Source of the DNA: Rhyacophila brunnea
Lineage: Eukaryota; Arthropoda; Insecta; Trichoptera; Rhyacophilidae
Direction: 5' to 3'
Assembly: GCA_022495005.1 (NCBI GenBank)
Contig: JAGYXB010001332.1
Span: 434,001 to 498,000 of the forward strand
Length of the DNA stretch: 64,000 bases
Shown: in pieces, positions 9,828 through 21,660 of the stretch
Position numbering within the stretch: position 1 is the first letter of the stretch
How the letters are laid out: the number at the start of each line of letters is the position of its first letter
Position numbers and translations under genes: made by a program
The notes under the pieces: model-generated
Told to the model about the DNA's origin: nothing
What the model saw: the letters and a program-made list of their open reading frames with translations, nothing else
The model's database searches: none

Positions 9828-10490
9828 TGAAGTACCCGGCTTCGCACAGGGTCGCTTCGTGGATACATTTATCTTAGATATTTAAAAAATAATAATAAGT
9901 AATTATATTTTTAATATTAAAATATCTGTGTAATACAATAAGGCAATATGAAAGTATCTAATTCTAATAGGAGTAAAGATCAAACAAAAGAACACTAAAT
10001 TAAAATCGAATCCAAAACACGCAAACGTTATTAATATGTAGTAAAAAATTGGGTGGAACAAACAAACAACAAACTCTGTATTTTATATAATACTAATTTA
10101 GAAATCTTCGCGGTTGTGCGCACAACAACTGACTAAAGTTTCATCGCAATCGGATGAATGGTATAGGAATGCATACGAATAGAAGAAGAAAAATATGGTT
10201 GTACTAATCATTCAGAAATCCTCGCGGGTATGCCCACAACAATTGACGAAAGTTTTATTGCAATTGGATGAATGGTATAGGAACCATACGAATAAAATAA
10301 GATATAATGAAGAAGAAGAAGATGGTTTTTCTAATTTAGAAACCTTCGCGGGTGTGCGCACAACAACTGACGAAAGTTTTATTGCAATCGGATAAATAGT
10401 ATAGGAACCATACGAATAAAAGAAGAAAGAATGAAGAAGATAAAGATGGTTTTTCTAATTCAGAAATCTTTGCGGGTGTGCACCAATGAC
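9828..10490. repeat. LINE-tail-like repeat with ~120-bp tandem units
   Basis: The segment opens with a GC-richer stretch (AAGTACCCGGCTTCGCACAGG). From about 10090 it repeats a unit of roughly 110-127 bp about 3.3 times. Each unit has AGAAAT.TTCGCGG, GCGCACAACAACTGAC, AAGTTT.AT.GCAAT.GGAT, ATGGTATAGGAA and ends in GAAGAAGAA. A related pair of units is at 11140-11345. The wording (GCAATCGGATGAATGGTATAGG) is typical of the 3' ends of RTE-like insect LINEs, an inference from memory. An open frame of 66 codons here is incidental. Confidence 0.6.
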
Positions 10491-11135
10491 ATATTAAATG
10501 GACGACTCACTTCATACCCGGCGCGCACGAGAAATTGTGCATGAAAGTCATTTACAGATGTATAGGTAGATGTCACGTGACCATTGACGTATCCGTTTCC
10601 ATTATGCGATACAAGCTTCGAGAATTTATAGTAATATAACCTTTATTGTAATGGCGTATTAGTGTCATGACTCATTGCGTTAGAAACAGATTCTCGGTTA
10701 CTTACGACTTCTCGGAGATTAGACGCCAGTGAGCTCAGCGAATCACATGCGACTGACTGTCCAATGGTTCCTGTCATTCAATTGCATTGAATAAACATTC
10801 ATCAATATCTTAAAATGGCATTTTATAAATAATAAATAATACTAACACATGCAAAGTGATATCCCATCTTTCTTGGAGTGTTTAGTAGATTTTTTTTACA
10901 ATTTTAACTAGGCACATTGGCATTTTGTAACACAATAATAACGGCGGAGTCGAAATCTGGCAGTCAGAAATTTTGTATGGGCAGACCCAGCGGTGTCGCC
11001 AGACCGCTTGCAAGCAGAATGTTCATTTGAGCGTAGGATACCGATATTAAAATATGAATTTCGCCATCCGGCAGACCCGACACAAAGTGAGTGTCATTTT
11101 ATTTTCTAGATGCTTCGTCCATATTAATGTCATTG
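10491..11135. other. no gene recognised
   Basis: AT-rich with a GC-richer patch at 10940-11080; nothing identified. Confidence 0.35.
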
Positions 11136-11360
11136 GTGTGCACACAACAACTCACCAAATTTTCATCGCAATCGGATGAATGGTATAGGAACGCATACGG
11201 GACAGACAGACATTCATTTGTATATGTAAGATATAGCCTATAACCTTAGCGCAAGTGCAAGCAATAAGTTGACAAAGTTTTATCGCAATCGGATGAACGG
11301 TATGGCATCGCATAAAATACGAACAAACAAACAAACAAATATTGATTTTTATATATTAGA
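11136..11360. repeat. second block of LINE-tail-like units
   Basis: Two units of the type found at 10090-10490 (AATCGGATGAATGGTATAGG at about 11170 and AATCGGATGAACGGTATGGC at about 11287). They end in a GACAGACAGACA run and an AACAAACAAACAAACAAA run, both common at the 3' end of RTE-like LINEs. Confidence 0.55.
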
Positions 11361-11473
11361 AGATATTTACCTAACATATTATGTTTAAATAAATAATCCA
11401 GCATGTCAAGACACGCTTACCTCGCTGCAATGCTACAAGAATGATCAACAACGCTACAATAATGAGATGAATG

Positions 11474-11651
11474 AATGTCGGACCTCGTAATCCAGTACGT
11501 ATGGCGCTGGGCTTTAATCTGGGAGCTCCGGATTCGATTCACCATATATTTATGCGATTTTTTGGTGTTTATGATTGTTTCACTTCTATTATTAATTACA
11601 CTATTGTCATTAGGTCTCATGACCTATTTTGTTGTGTTAAAAAATCTAGGC
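11474..11651 (+). repeat. tRNA-derived SINE, family 2, copy 1
   Basis: A tRNA-like head (CCAGTACGTATGGCGCTGGG, then GGATTCGATTC, a one-base-off B box) is followed by a body (ACACTATTGTCATTAGGTCT then CATGACC) ending in an A-rich stretch. The body is shared with 34512-34690 (ACACTACTGTCATTGGATCT then CATGGG). Head and body together make a tRNA-derived SINE likely; this family differs from family 1. Confidence 0.6.
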
Positions 11652-12464
11652 GTATCAGAAGGACTCAAAAAATTTCAATGTAGTATGATTCCTCGTGGAT
11701 GAGCCAGAAATAATCAACCGGAATGGCAATATTGAAGATAGGTGCTTCTAAGCTTGATTGAAAAATATGTTTTAATGCGAGTTTAAGAATTATATCACAT
11801 TATATATTATTAATTACCCAGTATGCTCATTCAATGTAAAGAATGTGTGTAAACAGGTTCTCAAATAAAATGAACACACCGTTATGGTGAAATATGAGGA
11901 CAAGGATCGAAAATTAAATAATTATTAACAAAACAAATAAAACTGCCAGACATAATATCATGCGTCAATATTACGAATGGATATGTTTGACGAAATCGCA
12001 TCATCCAGTGGTACCCAAGAGATACAAAAATACCAAAATTCCGCTACGTCAATGAGATAATTAAGTTAAGTGGAAATACGTGGAGTTGCATGTACATCAA
12101 GAAATCCGTCCTGAGTCTCTGAGTACTTAAGTCATCTGTGCTTTTCCGAGGAAACTCCAAAATCAGAATGCAGGAACCTGATGAATTAAGTAGCAAAGTA
12201 TGCTTACAAATAAACGTGTCATAGACGAAAGTAATCTTTAACTACTTTGCTGGCGTACGTCGAAAAGAGATCCTCGCCAATGGCACTCAGCTGGAACAGG
12301 GATTATATGTGTGATTAAATGGGATGTATATTGATGCATAACAGAGCTACCCTGGTGTGCTTTTTGCCGTCAGAATAATGTATTCGACAGTGATATACCA
12401 TTGTGATTAAAACATATAGTATTCACCCAATATATTATAAATACTTCACATAGTCATATATTAT
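11652..12464. other. no gene recognised; possible decayed LINE end
   Basis: At about 12020-12110 a plus-strand frame reads RDTKIPKFRYVNEIIKLSGN then TW, vaguely like the C-terminal W.D.I...AG..W motif of insect LINE ORF2s. Too weak to call. Confidence 0.25.
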
Positions 12465-12603
12465 ATGCGTGCACAACAAAGTTATCATAGAATAGCACAT
12501 CTTGGTGTGGATAGGTGCATGTTGGAAATAATGCGTAAGAACAAACAACATAATAACTGGATGAGGAAAAAAACAAAGATATTAGATGTAATAGAGTATT
12601 TTT
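12465..12603 (+). pseudogene. LINE ORF2 C-terminal fragment
   Basis: Reads MRAQQSYHRIAHLGVDRCML, EIMRKNKQHNNWMRKKTKIL, DVIEYF without a stop. It resembles the region ...AMLG.S..DR..N..IR..TKV.DVIERI just after the reverse transcriptase domain of RTE-like LINEs (established family pattern, recalled, not searched). No start, no catalytic residues, clearly a decayed fragment. Confidence 0.5.
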
Positions 12604-12639
12604 TTCTTTTATGATACTGTCAATTCATGGTGGAAATGC

Positions 12640-12745
12640 AGTTGAAAATGTTCCTCTGAAGCAGAAAAAATCGATCCAGAATAATATTTAAAAAAAGTGG
12701 AATTAGTAATAAATATTTGGGTTTTATTTAATTAATGATAATAGA
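12640..12745. repeat. dispersed repeat shared with 33915-34020
   Basis: Both copies read AGTTGAAAATGT.CC.CTGA, then GCGGA/GCAGA, then AAAGTGGAAT near a TTTTATT.AAT run. About 100 bp long; family unknown. Confidence 0.5.
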
Positions 12746-13790
12746 GTCAGTCAAAAATGGAAAATAAAAATGGGCTATACACATGAATATGAGACAATCC
12801 CAATATGTAGGTAAAAAAGGTCCGAAAATAAGAGGGCCGCTAAATGAACGACATAATTATGTTCTGCAAAGGTACGTAACGACGCAACGCACAGGATAGA
12901 GAGGAGTGAAATCAGCTTAATGAGGCCTTTATCCAACAATAACGATAATAATGGCCGATACCACCGCCATCTTTAGATTAATAAAGCCTGAGCATAACTT
13001 TTTGCACAAGCAACGAGTGGTCCACTGCCATACTATTTATTGATAACATACTTGCAAGCAGAGTTTGGTATTCTATAATGACTGAAGAGTATAAATAAGT
13101 TATTAGTTATTGTCGCTTAGAATCGACTGTTACATTGACAAATGTCCTAGTGTATTATGATATTATTATACACAGAAGAAGTTTACTTACTTTGATCGTC
13201 ACTTCCAATTATTAATAACACATAACCACTAAATCAGATGAACTCCATGTTATCCTAGATACATTAAAATAATCTGAAACTAAGAATACTCCGACAAGTG
13301 AACACGACAGACGCGTCAGTATGAGCACTCTATATACAATGATAAGCAATGAAAGGTCATCCATAGACAACGGGAGGGGCGAAAAGTAGGATCAGTCGTT
13401 TAATGTATCGGCTTCTTTCTTCAGTGGGCAATGCCGATACTGATGATGGCGATGACATTCAAAACTAATATAATATAAAATATAAATGCAGAAAAATTTC
13501 AGAGGAGTCGTCCTTAAAAGGTTGTCGTGTTATAAAATTATAGCACGTCGTAAAAGTCCAACCAGCATCGGTAATAAATCAATTACCACACTGCGTGTAA
13601 CTTGCATTGTTAGTGTAAGTAACAATTTTCGAATTAATAACGACAAACACATTGTTTGATTCGTTTTAAATTATGCGTGATTTGTTCCTAGAGGGCTAGA
13701 GGGTTATTTTATAATATACATCAGCTGCACTGATAGGCGTGGCAGTATTATAAGATGCAGGTTGAACTTTTACTAGAAAATTATTTCTCT
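12746..13790. other. no gene recognised
   Basis: Mostly AT-rich. A small inverted pair (GTATCGGC at about 13408; GCCGATAC at about 13431) forms a short stem. Nothing else recognised. Confidence 0.4.
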
Positions 13791-13796
13791 AAGTAT

Positions 13797-14631
13797 AGTG
13801 GAACCTCGATTATCCGGATTATTCAAAAAGAACACAAGCTAGTTTTCTGAAACGTTTATTTTCGCGATTTAAATATTTATTTCGAATATTATCGATATGC
13901 CATCAAAAAGAAAACGTGTTGTACTATCAATAAAAAACAAAGTGGACAATCAATGCTTTAAAATGAGGACACTCGGGACTTTTTTTGTCTAATAAATATG
14001 GAGTCAGCTCCTCAACCAGCTCGGATATAAAAATCAGCATTCACAAAATTTATTTATTTATTGATATATAATTTTACTCATATATAACCTCAAATCTTGA
14101 TACACAATCTTTACAATGAAAAATAAATATACACTCCAAAATAAATAAAGTTTTATGAATATAAATTAACAGTGTAGAATGTTAGTCTCCAGAAATTTGT
14201 TTATAAACATATACTTACCTATATTTATTATGAGACAATATTGGTTATATTTACAACACGTGCTGTTTACTGTATTGTTATATTACTTGTATTGAACGAC
14301 TAACTAAATGACATTATGCGCATGCGCATGTACTCCTGAGACCGAAATGAATAATATTATCATCATAATAAATTGCGTCGAAATAAAGAAGTCGATGATT
14401 GTATTCTGATGTGGTTCATTCAAATGCGATCATCTGGACAGACAATATAATATGGTCCATTATTATGTGAAAAGGCGAGATTTTTTAACACAAGATTGCA
14501 TATAATGAATGATGAGGAAAAAATAGAGGAAATATTTGCCTCAAAGGATGAAGACGAAGACAAAGATGAGATTCCGCAAGGGTGAAATATTTGTCATACA
14601 TATTCTGAAGCTTTTCAATGCTTAAATAGGT
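13797..14631 (+). pseudogene. remnant of a pogo/Tigger (jerky-like) transposon
   Basis: The left end AGTGGAACCTCGATTATCCG looks like the terminal repeat of pogo-group elements. Shortly after, at 13897, a reading frame starts MPSKRKRVVLSIKNKVDN, the typical N-terminus of CENP-B/jerky/Tigger proteins, a helix-turn-helix DNA-binding domain. The frame is soon lost. Between 14388 and 14630 a second piece reads WFIQMRSSGQTI, a stop, YGPLLCEKARFF, and an acidic stretch (DEDEDKDE), matching the second CENP-B-type helix-turn-helix (W..Q.R..G.P.SGP.L.EKA). The catalytic domain is missing. About 430 bp unlike the transposase separates the two pieces. Confidence 0.72.
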
Positions 14632-14722
14632 AAGTAATTGAATTTCTTACCATTTTTTTTAAATTGAAGTTATGTGTATTATATACATATCAATAAAAAA
14701 CTTATTTTTTAATTAATTTAAA

Positions 14723-16193
14723 AAAAAAATCGGTGTGAGTACGTATGTACGCGCGTTAAAAGTTATACTTTTTTTCCGTAACAAAACTTATGATAAACTA
14801 GATTCTTTGTCTAGCTCTCAATTATCTTGTTAAATATACTATCAAGAAAAAGGACCGCTTATTGGAACGCCGTTGGTTTATTTCTATACACTTTAACTTA
14901 TATTTCTAACTGACGTTTAATCGATGTTTACGTACAGAGTTGCAAATGGTCGACAATAATAAATTCGCTGCCTAGGCAAAGGAACAGTTAATTCTAAACT
15001 ATAATATTATTATACTATATAATCGTCACGGTTGCAGTATCATACTGTGGCGTAAAGGTAGTGCGTTCGGCTGATAACCGAACAATCGGTGGTTCAAATC
15101 CAATCCAGAGCGTTTTTTTCGTGTGAAAAAATAAATTTTGTGTTACATGTCACACGCCAAAAATACACTTTGATCTAATTTCCCAAACGCGCCAAAAGAA
15201 GTATAACTTCAAAAATTAATTAGGTATTATTTAAAATAAAAATCTGTTGAATCTTATGATTCTTTAAATGTGGGCTCTCTTTAGAAGGAATCATTTTTTT
15301 TACAAAAAGAAACATTTGTTTTCTTGATAGAAGTGTTTTTATGGCAAACAAGCGAATCAAGGTAGAGGACTATAAAACTTAATATAGGCGTGTGCCCCCT
15401 TTGTAATTAGGCGCTACCGGGTGAGATATTTTGATAGTTTTGTCCAAACACCATAATAATATAGGGGCACTTTAAAAATAGATACAATAGGTATCACAAA
15501 CGTTGTGTACACAGCGGCACGTGTTGCGATCGTCCCGCTTTTACGATCGGGGTAGGATGCACCCCAGAATAGATTCGCAGTTTATACGACCGGCCTGAGG
15601 ATATCAAAATTTCAGAGGGTTGAAACCTTCAATGGAACCTCCTAAATTTTAAATTGGTTTTTTTGAAGTTATACTTCTTTTAGCGCGTTTAGGAAATCAG
15701 ATCAGTGTATTTTTGGCGTGTGACATGTAACACATAATTTATTTTTTCACACAAAAAACACACTCGATTGGATCCGAATCACCGATTGTTCGGTTATCAG
15801 CCTAACGCACTATCTTTACGCCACAGTATGATACTCCAACCGTGACGATTATACAGTAAGTATAATATTATAGTTTAGAATTGTTCCATTGCCTAGGCAG
15901 CTAATTTATTATTATCGACCATTTGTAATTCCTTACGAAAGCAAACTATTAAACGTCATACTTGTTACTTTAAAAATAAAAGCAACGATAAATAATTATA
16001 AGATTTAGTAATATAAGTTAAAGTGTATAGAAATAAACCAACTGCGTTCCAATAAGCGGTCCTTTTTCTTGAGTATGTAATTTAACAAGATAATTAAGAG
16101 CTAGTCGAAGAATCTAGGTTATCACAAGTTTTGTTATGCCAAAGAAGTATAACTTCTAACGCGCATACATAAGTACACACACCGATTTTTTTT
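14723..16193. mobile_element. 1.47-kb fold-back element with tRNA-Ile-like arms
   Basis: Two inverted arms of about 490 bp (14723-15215 and 15655-16193) flank a central region of about 440 bp. The ends read AAATCGGTGTGAGTACGTAT on the left and, reversed, AAATCGGTGTGTGTACTTAT on the right. Each arm contains the marker TTCGCTGCCTAGGCAA and, further in, a tRNA-like sequence: plus strand 15045-15115 and minus strand about 15835-15765. The anticodon arm in the left copy is perfect (GTTCGG-CTGATAA-CCGAAC, anticodon GAT, Ile). A-box-like GTGGCGTAAAGGTAGTGCG and B-box-like GGTTCAAATCC are present. The two tRNA-like units face each other. A near-palindrome, GAAGTATAACTTC or its variants, lies near both the outer and inner arm ends. 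No ORF. The start of a second copy is at 63664. Confidence 0.85.
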
Positions 16194-17757
16194 TTTTTTT
16201 TAATATTCTTGATGCAAATATATTGAATAGTATGAGGAATATAATTTTTTTTGCAACATTTTAAAGCGATTTCAACTCGTTTTTAATGTGGTTTTGGTAA
16301 CTTATTGTTAATAAAAAAATCTCTGCTTTAGCAGATCCGTTTGTAATTGAAAAATAAAACTGCCCCTTACTATTAATTGACGTCTTGCTTATTTATATAT
16401 CTACTATTATTTGCGATTTTGTGACAGTGTTTATATAAATAATGAAGGTTCATTAATTGAACTGACATTTACGTGATAGAACTTCATTACAATGTTTATT
16501 ATTTCTACGCCTCTGCTGTTATCATTATTATTTTCTTATATTTATTAAAACACAACCTTTGTTTTTTTTAGGTTAAAATCTTTGCATTTACTTAATTGAA
16601 TTTGGTTTAATCGTCCGATTAATATTTTTTTTCCAATTTTAGTAATTTCTAATTACAACTCATTTTACAAGAATTCGACTATTTTTTTATATTTTTAATA
16701 ATGAATAACTTGATTGCATAATGATTAGTATTTACATCCCTTATATATAGATAAGATGAGTTTTCTTTATTAATTTTACTTTAGCTAAAATAATCTCGGG
16801 TAGCATTAAAATGCAACCGTTCGATTTATTTGACTTTTATTTATTCATTTACGTCGAAAACCAGTGTTTTCAGAACCATGTTAATAATACAACATCTCAA
16901 ATATTTATAAAAATATATATTTCTAAAAAAATATATAGTGGCTATCTAAGCGGCTATTTTTTCCTGTTCACAGTACAGTATAGTATTTTTGCCGTATTTG
17001 ATCTAACATTGTAGTATTTTTACGATCAGCGCGGCCAAATTATATTACATTACTATAATATTTGTAGGATGTTGAAAACACTGTGGTAGATATACAACAT
17101 AATAATATTGATAAAAAAACTATTTTTCACAGAAAAAATATTTATTTTGTGTATTATGTTATAAAAGAGAAAATCCCATATGAATGACAGTCTGCCGACA
17201 GGGAGAGATCTCTTTTCCGTCCAGTGTCGACCTTGTTTTCCAGCTTACATGTATGGATCTTTGGAAAAATATTATTATTTATGCCTACTTATACCGTTTT
17301 TTGTGGGTTACTATGTAATTCCTTTGTTACAAATGAAATAATATTGTTTTACTATATTGAGTAAATTTAGTATATAAACAGTAACAAACTTAAAGCTTTA
17401 TATAATTACGGATTTTTTTAATAAGAATCAATAATCCTTGAATGGTACAGTAAATCCAAAAGGGATATATGGCGTGTAAAGTATTGTCGGAATGAGATAT
17501 TTGTCAGATCAATACCTTCCAATTGAGTCAAAAATAAATCCAAGATCATCGAACGGTATCGATCGCCATTAATGACTAGGTAATATAGCCCCAGCCTCGT
17601 CTTTAGAGAAATGCATCCCAATAGTACCACCAGACCAAAGTTCGCACACAGACAGTCACTTTTTTAGGATGCAGTAGACGCACAGAATGTGGATGATAGC
17701 ATGCAGACCCAGCGTTTTCAGATTTTTTTTAAACAATTTTATGAATTGTGTCCTCTC
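16194..17757. other. AT-rich DNA, no gene called
   Basis: 1.5 kb with no convincing frame. The open frames at 16811 (+) and 17418 (-) have the Ile/Phe/Tyr-rich look of chance frames. Confidence 0.45.
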
Positions 17758-17758
17758 T

Positions 17759-18220
17759 AAAGGCTGGTCTGGTCGAGTAATTTAGTGACTAAACGCGTAT
17801 GAACAGTCAAATTTAGTCGAGTAATTTAGTAAAATCATTTAGTCGAGTCGATCCATTTTATCCTATTTTTTCGGTCGAGTAGCGACCCCCACCACCTCTC
17901 ACTGAATACTAAACAAGCCACGAAACAAGTCTGAACGCGTGATGTTTAGTCAAGTTCATTTTAGTTGTTGTAGAATTTCTTCCTCCGATTCTTCTAATAT
18001 ATGAAGTTATTAACTTTTTTTTTAATTATAAAAATTTCAATAAAACGAATGTTATAATTATTAGTATTCTTAAATCTTGTGAATTATCCATTGAATAAAA
18101 AAATAGTTAATTTTGAGACGTCACTTACTAATGTACTGTGTTCGGACACTTTTCAGTTACTAAATAACTAGATCACTCGCCACACGACTAAATCACTCGA
18201 CCAGTCCGAACCAGCCTTTT
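17759..18220. mobile_element. MITE, ends AAAGGCTGGT
   Basis: Inverted ends: AAAGGCTGGTCTGGTCGAGT on the left, and AAAAGGCTGGTTCGGACTGG then TCGAGTGATTTAG reversed on the right. About 460 bp. Inside, the motif TTTAGTCGAGT and its variants repeat at least four times near the left end and reappear inverted near the right end. Superfamily uncertain; no clear target duplication. Confidence 0.72.
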
Positions 18221-20260
18221 GACGATAATGTTCCTATTTCCTTCATATTATATTACGATTTAATACACCCTTAAGACGTCAATACGCATTCCTTTCATAA
18301 AATACTATGGAATTTTACAAAATTGTATCTTTGAGTAGGTATTTAAATATTGTTCATTAATTACCGTTGATCGATATTCGATAGTACCTATTATTTTTCT
18401 AAATAACACCTGTGTTTTGTTAATCATGAGCCACAGTTTAATAGCCATCTCTAAAAGGTCATCGTCCCTCCCTCCCGGAATATAACTGTAGGTAATTTTA
18501 CAACTATGGGAATGCTTTTTATTGCAAAACATCTCCCCCCCTTCTCATTCTGTTTCATTGCTCCGTTCATTTAAAAGGGGGGCTTCCTCAGCTGTTTTTG
18601 CCGGAATTCTTGGTGTTTGACACTTAGCTGAATGCATTTTGATAGTAAGTATTACTTACATTTTGTTTACATACAGGCCATACAATATTGTACATGGTCG
18701 TTCCTTCATGGCTGAGGATCGTAACCATCCTGAAAATACAGTTCATGTTTTCAGTAACTATGACTCTCATCAACGAATGAATAGCTAACCAATAATATTT
18801 TCCCTACAATATTTTTTTTATAAAAACTTTTTTTTTTCTTTTTTCAGGTTGGTGGATTTTATGGAAATGAAATGTCGCGTTGGTATGTACAGCAACAAAA
18901 CGATAGCATGATCCTTCGTCTGCGTGAAATATAGAATAAAAAGAACTGTAAATCACTTTGCTTTTAATTCAATGAGATTCAACCGTAACATCTAAGCGCG
19001 CGCTCTGTCCATATCTCACCTCACTACTCCACTGCTGCTATCTGCCCACTTGACCTAGTGTTTTATTTTAGAGAAGCTTTATCTTATACATACTATATAT
19101 ATATATATATCTATTAGTACTAAATTGGTATGAATAATGTAGTCATAAGCTGTACAAGTTGCATCAATATTGATTTAGTAGTTTTTGTGTTTTTAAACAG
19201 AAACGGACAGATAAATAGACTATAAAGAATAAAATAAACTGTTGCTTGTTTTGTATTCTGTAATTTTTTACAGCGTAACCACATAAAAAGTTAAAAACTA
19301 CTGAATAGACTAAGACGTCTATGTCGACTTCTGAAAATTGTATGTGAACTCGCGACTTACTAATTTAGAAGCGGACGACCTATCATTATGTCATCACTGG
19401 CATTACTAAATTTATATTTAACTATTATTTATTTGAAATATTTGATATTTGAAAACGCATCCAAAGCTTCTTGTGAATTTCCTAAACAGTGAATTTTCAC
19501 TTACCTGTCACTTAGGTATTCATTGTTTGTTTACCTATATAATACTTATCGAGATCATTTAAAATATAGCGTAATATATTATAATGAATACAAAAACATA
19601 TACTTACCAATTGGAAAAACCATTGAAAATCATTAACGACCCAACTGAAAATTAAATAAATACTTATATAAGTTATCGTTAATTAAACAACTCGACTTAG
19701 AATTTTTTTTTATAATACTGCAATAAATATCTCCTGATCTAATTACAATACTGACATCTCTGAGCAATATGATTTTTCTATTGACACAAGTTAAGTAAAA
19801 TTAATACTCATAGATGCCCCGTAAATCCCATATAGATGTGTGCAGAGGTGAGCCGAAATGCGGCATTAGCAAACACCGTGACGCGTAATCTATTCATGGT
19901 GGTGCGTTGAGTCTGGCACACATGGTTGGGAGATGGATTACATGGGGTTTGGATGGGATTACATAGTGGTGCATGGAGCATTGTCAATAGAGTCGAGATG
20001 GATCTTTCGACTCGCTAATCGGCGGTATTAGTTTAAACTTTCCCATTATTGTTAAGTTTTTCCTTTATTCACTAGGTAAGTAGTATCTACTACATCTTCA
20101 CAATACAATTTATTGTTAATAACCAAAAGTGAAAATGTAAAAATCACACATTTAATTAGTCTACGATTATGATAACTACAAATAAGATTATATTATACAT
20201 TTAATTTATTGCCACTTTGAGACCAATACGCTTCGCTTAGGAGAGAGAATATTACTTCAC
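18221..20260. other. AT-rich DNA with a TA microsatellite, no gene called
   Basis: A short (TA)n run lies at about 19091-19111. 18960-19060 is GC-richer (TCTAAGCGCGCGCTCTGTCC) without a frame. 19810-20000 carries GC-richer text with repeated ATGG/GTGCATGG words. No gene or known element seen. Confidence 0.4.
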
Positions 20261-20720
20261 TTAAAAAAACAAAGATAAAAAGAACCTTTTGTATACAACG
20301 TTTTTAAATTTTCTGTTGAATCATATAAACTTGACTTGACTAAAAAAATTGTAGGTACTTGATAGAAATAATACTGAAATGTAATTTTGACATTTCATAT
20401 TGATTTCCATAGTAACGCACGTATATATTAATAATTTAGTTGCTAGAACCCCAGACCTAGCAACCAATAATAGTGGATTGGATTACGGATTTCTTCCGAA
20501 ATAACTTTTCATACGAAACAGAATTAACTGAAAATGAATTCAATTCTACTAAAAGATGGCTAAAAATAGTAAAAGAATGCATTGGCATCGTGTTCTGATA
20601 TATTCTAAAAGTTTCAAATGTCTAACTAGTCGGGAAGTTAGTTAAACATCGATTGCAAGATTTGTACTGGATAAACAACCACCGGACAAATAAGAATACG
20701 ACCTAATAAAAACGTTGTAA
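20261..20720 (+). mobile_element. TTACAA-ended MITE, copy M2
   Basis: Same body as M1, with an internal extension (TGGATTGGATTACGGATTTC at about 20475) also present in M4. The left end is worn. It faces an inverted sister, M3, 524 bp to the right. Confidence 0.82.
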
Positions 20721-21244
20721 AATATGATAAATAAAACTACTCATTGAACATAATTTTCGTTTAAATATTTACCGGTCAGTACAGGATACTTTTTGTTTTT
20801 AATTTCCTACTCGCCCCTTTAATGAAAAATATGTCAGAAAATCATCCCTTAAAAAGTGAGTACTGTGCGTTGTAACAATAATAATCCCCCGCTCGCAGTT
20901 ATTTCACTCATCCCACAACTATTCCACTTTCCATTTCCCGTTACCTATTCCACTTTCCGCTTTACGCCAGTGACGTGCCAAAATTTTCTTCGGGAATAGA
21001 ATTATTCTAAACTGGTAGACAATGATATAAATAACCAATTAATACTAGTCATTTATATTATGTATTGTGATATTTTTTTTGATTACATAAAAATGTCTTA
21101 TAACTGTGACAGAAGATGATTTGCTTTTTAATATCACTATTTTCTTGATATCAATAATACGAGTACATAATGCCGTTTGATTTATCAGCTGAGCTGTAAA
21201 AGCTACATTATACTACAAAACATACTTATTTCAGGATACGTATT

Positions 21245-21660
21245 TTACAACGTTTTTCTTAGCTCGTATTCTTATTTGTTCGGTGGTTCTTTGTCCGGTA
21301 AAAATCTTGCAATCGATTTTTAACTAACTTCCCGACTAGCTAGACATTTGAAACTTTTAGAATATCAGAACACGTTGCCAATGCATTTTTAATACTTTTA
21401 GCCATCTTTAAATAAAATTGAATTCATTTTCAGTTAATTCTGTATTGTATGAAAAGTTATTTCGACACCATTATTGGTTGCTAGGGGTCTGGGGTACCAG
21501 CAACTAAATTATTAATATATACGTACGTTACTATGGAAATCAATATGACATATTGTCAAGTACAATTTTTTTTGATCGTCTATGCTAGTCAAGTCAAGTT
21601 TATATGATTCAACAGAAAATTTAAAAACGTTGTATTTAAAAAGTTCTTTTTATCTTGTAA
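21245..21660 (-). mobile_element. TTACAA-ended MITE, copy M3
   Basis: Complete copy in reverse orientation, from TTACAACGTTTTTCTTAGCT to TCTTTTTATCTTGTAA. It forms an inverted pair with M2. Confidence 0.85.

Noticed and set aside
15045..15115. Functional tRNA-Ile gene
   Set aside because: The anticodon arm is perfect but the acceptor and T stems do not pair well, and the unit is part of a repeated fold-back element.
15197..15215. True loxP or other tyrosine-recombinase site
   Set aside because: The resemblance is limited to a short near-palindrome; no recombinase gene or spacer-plus-arms layout is visible.
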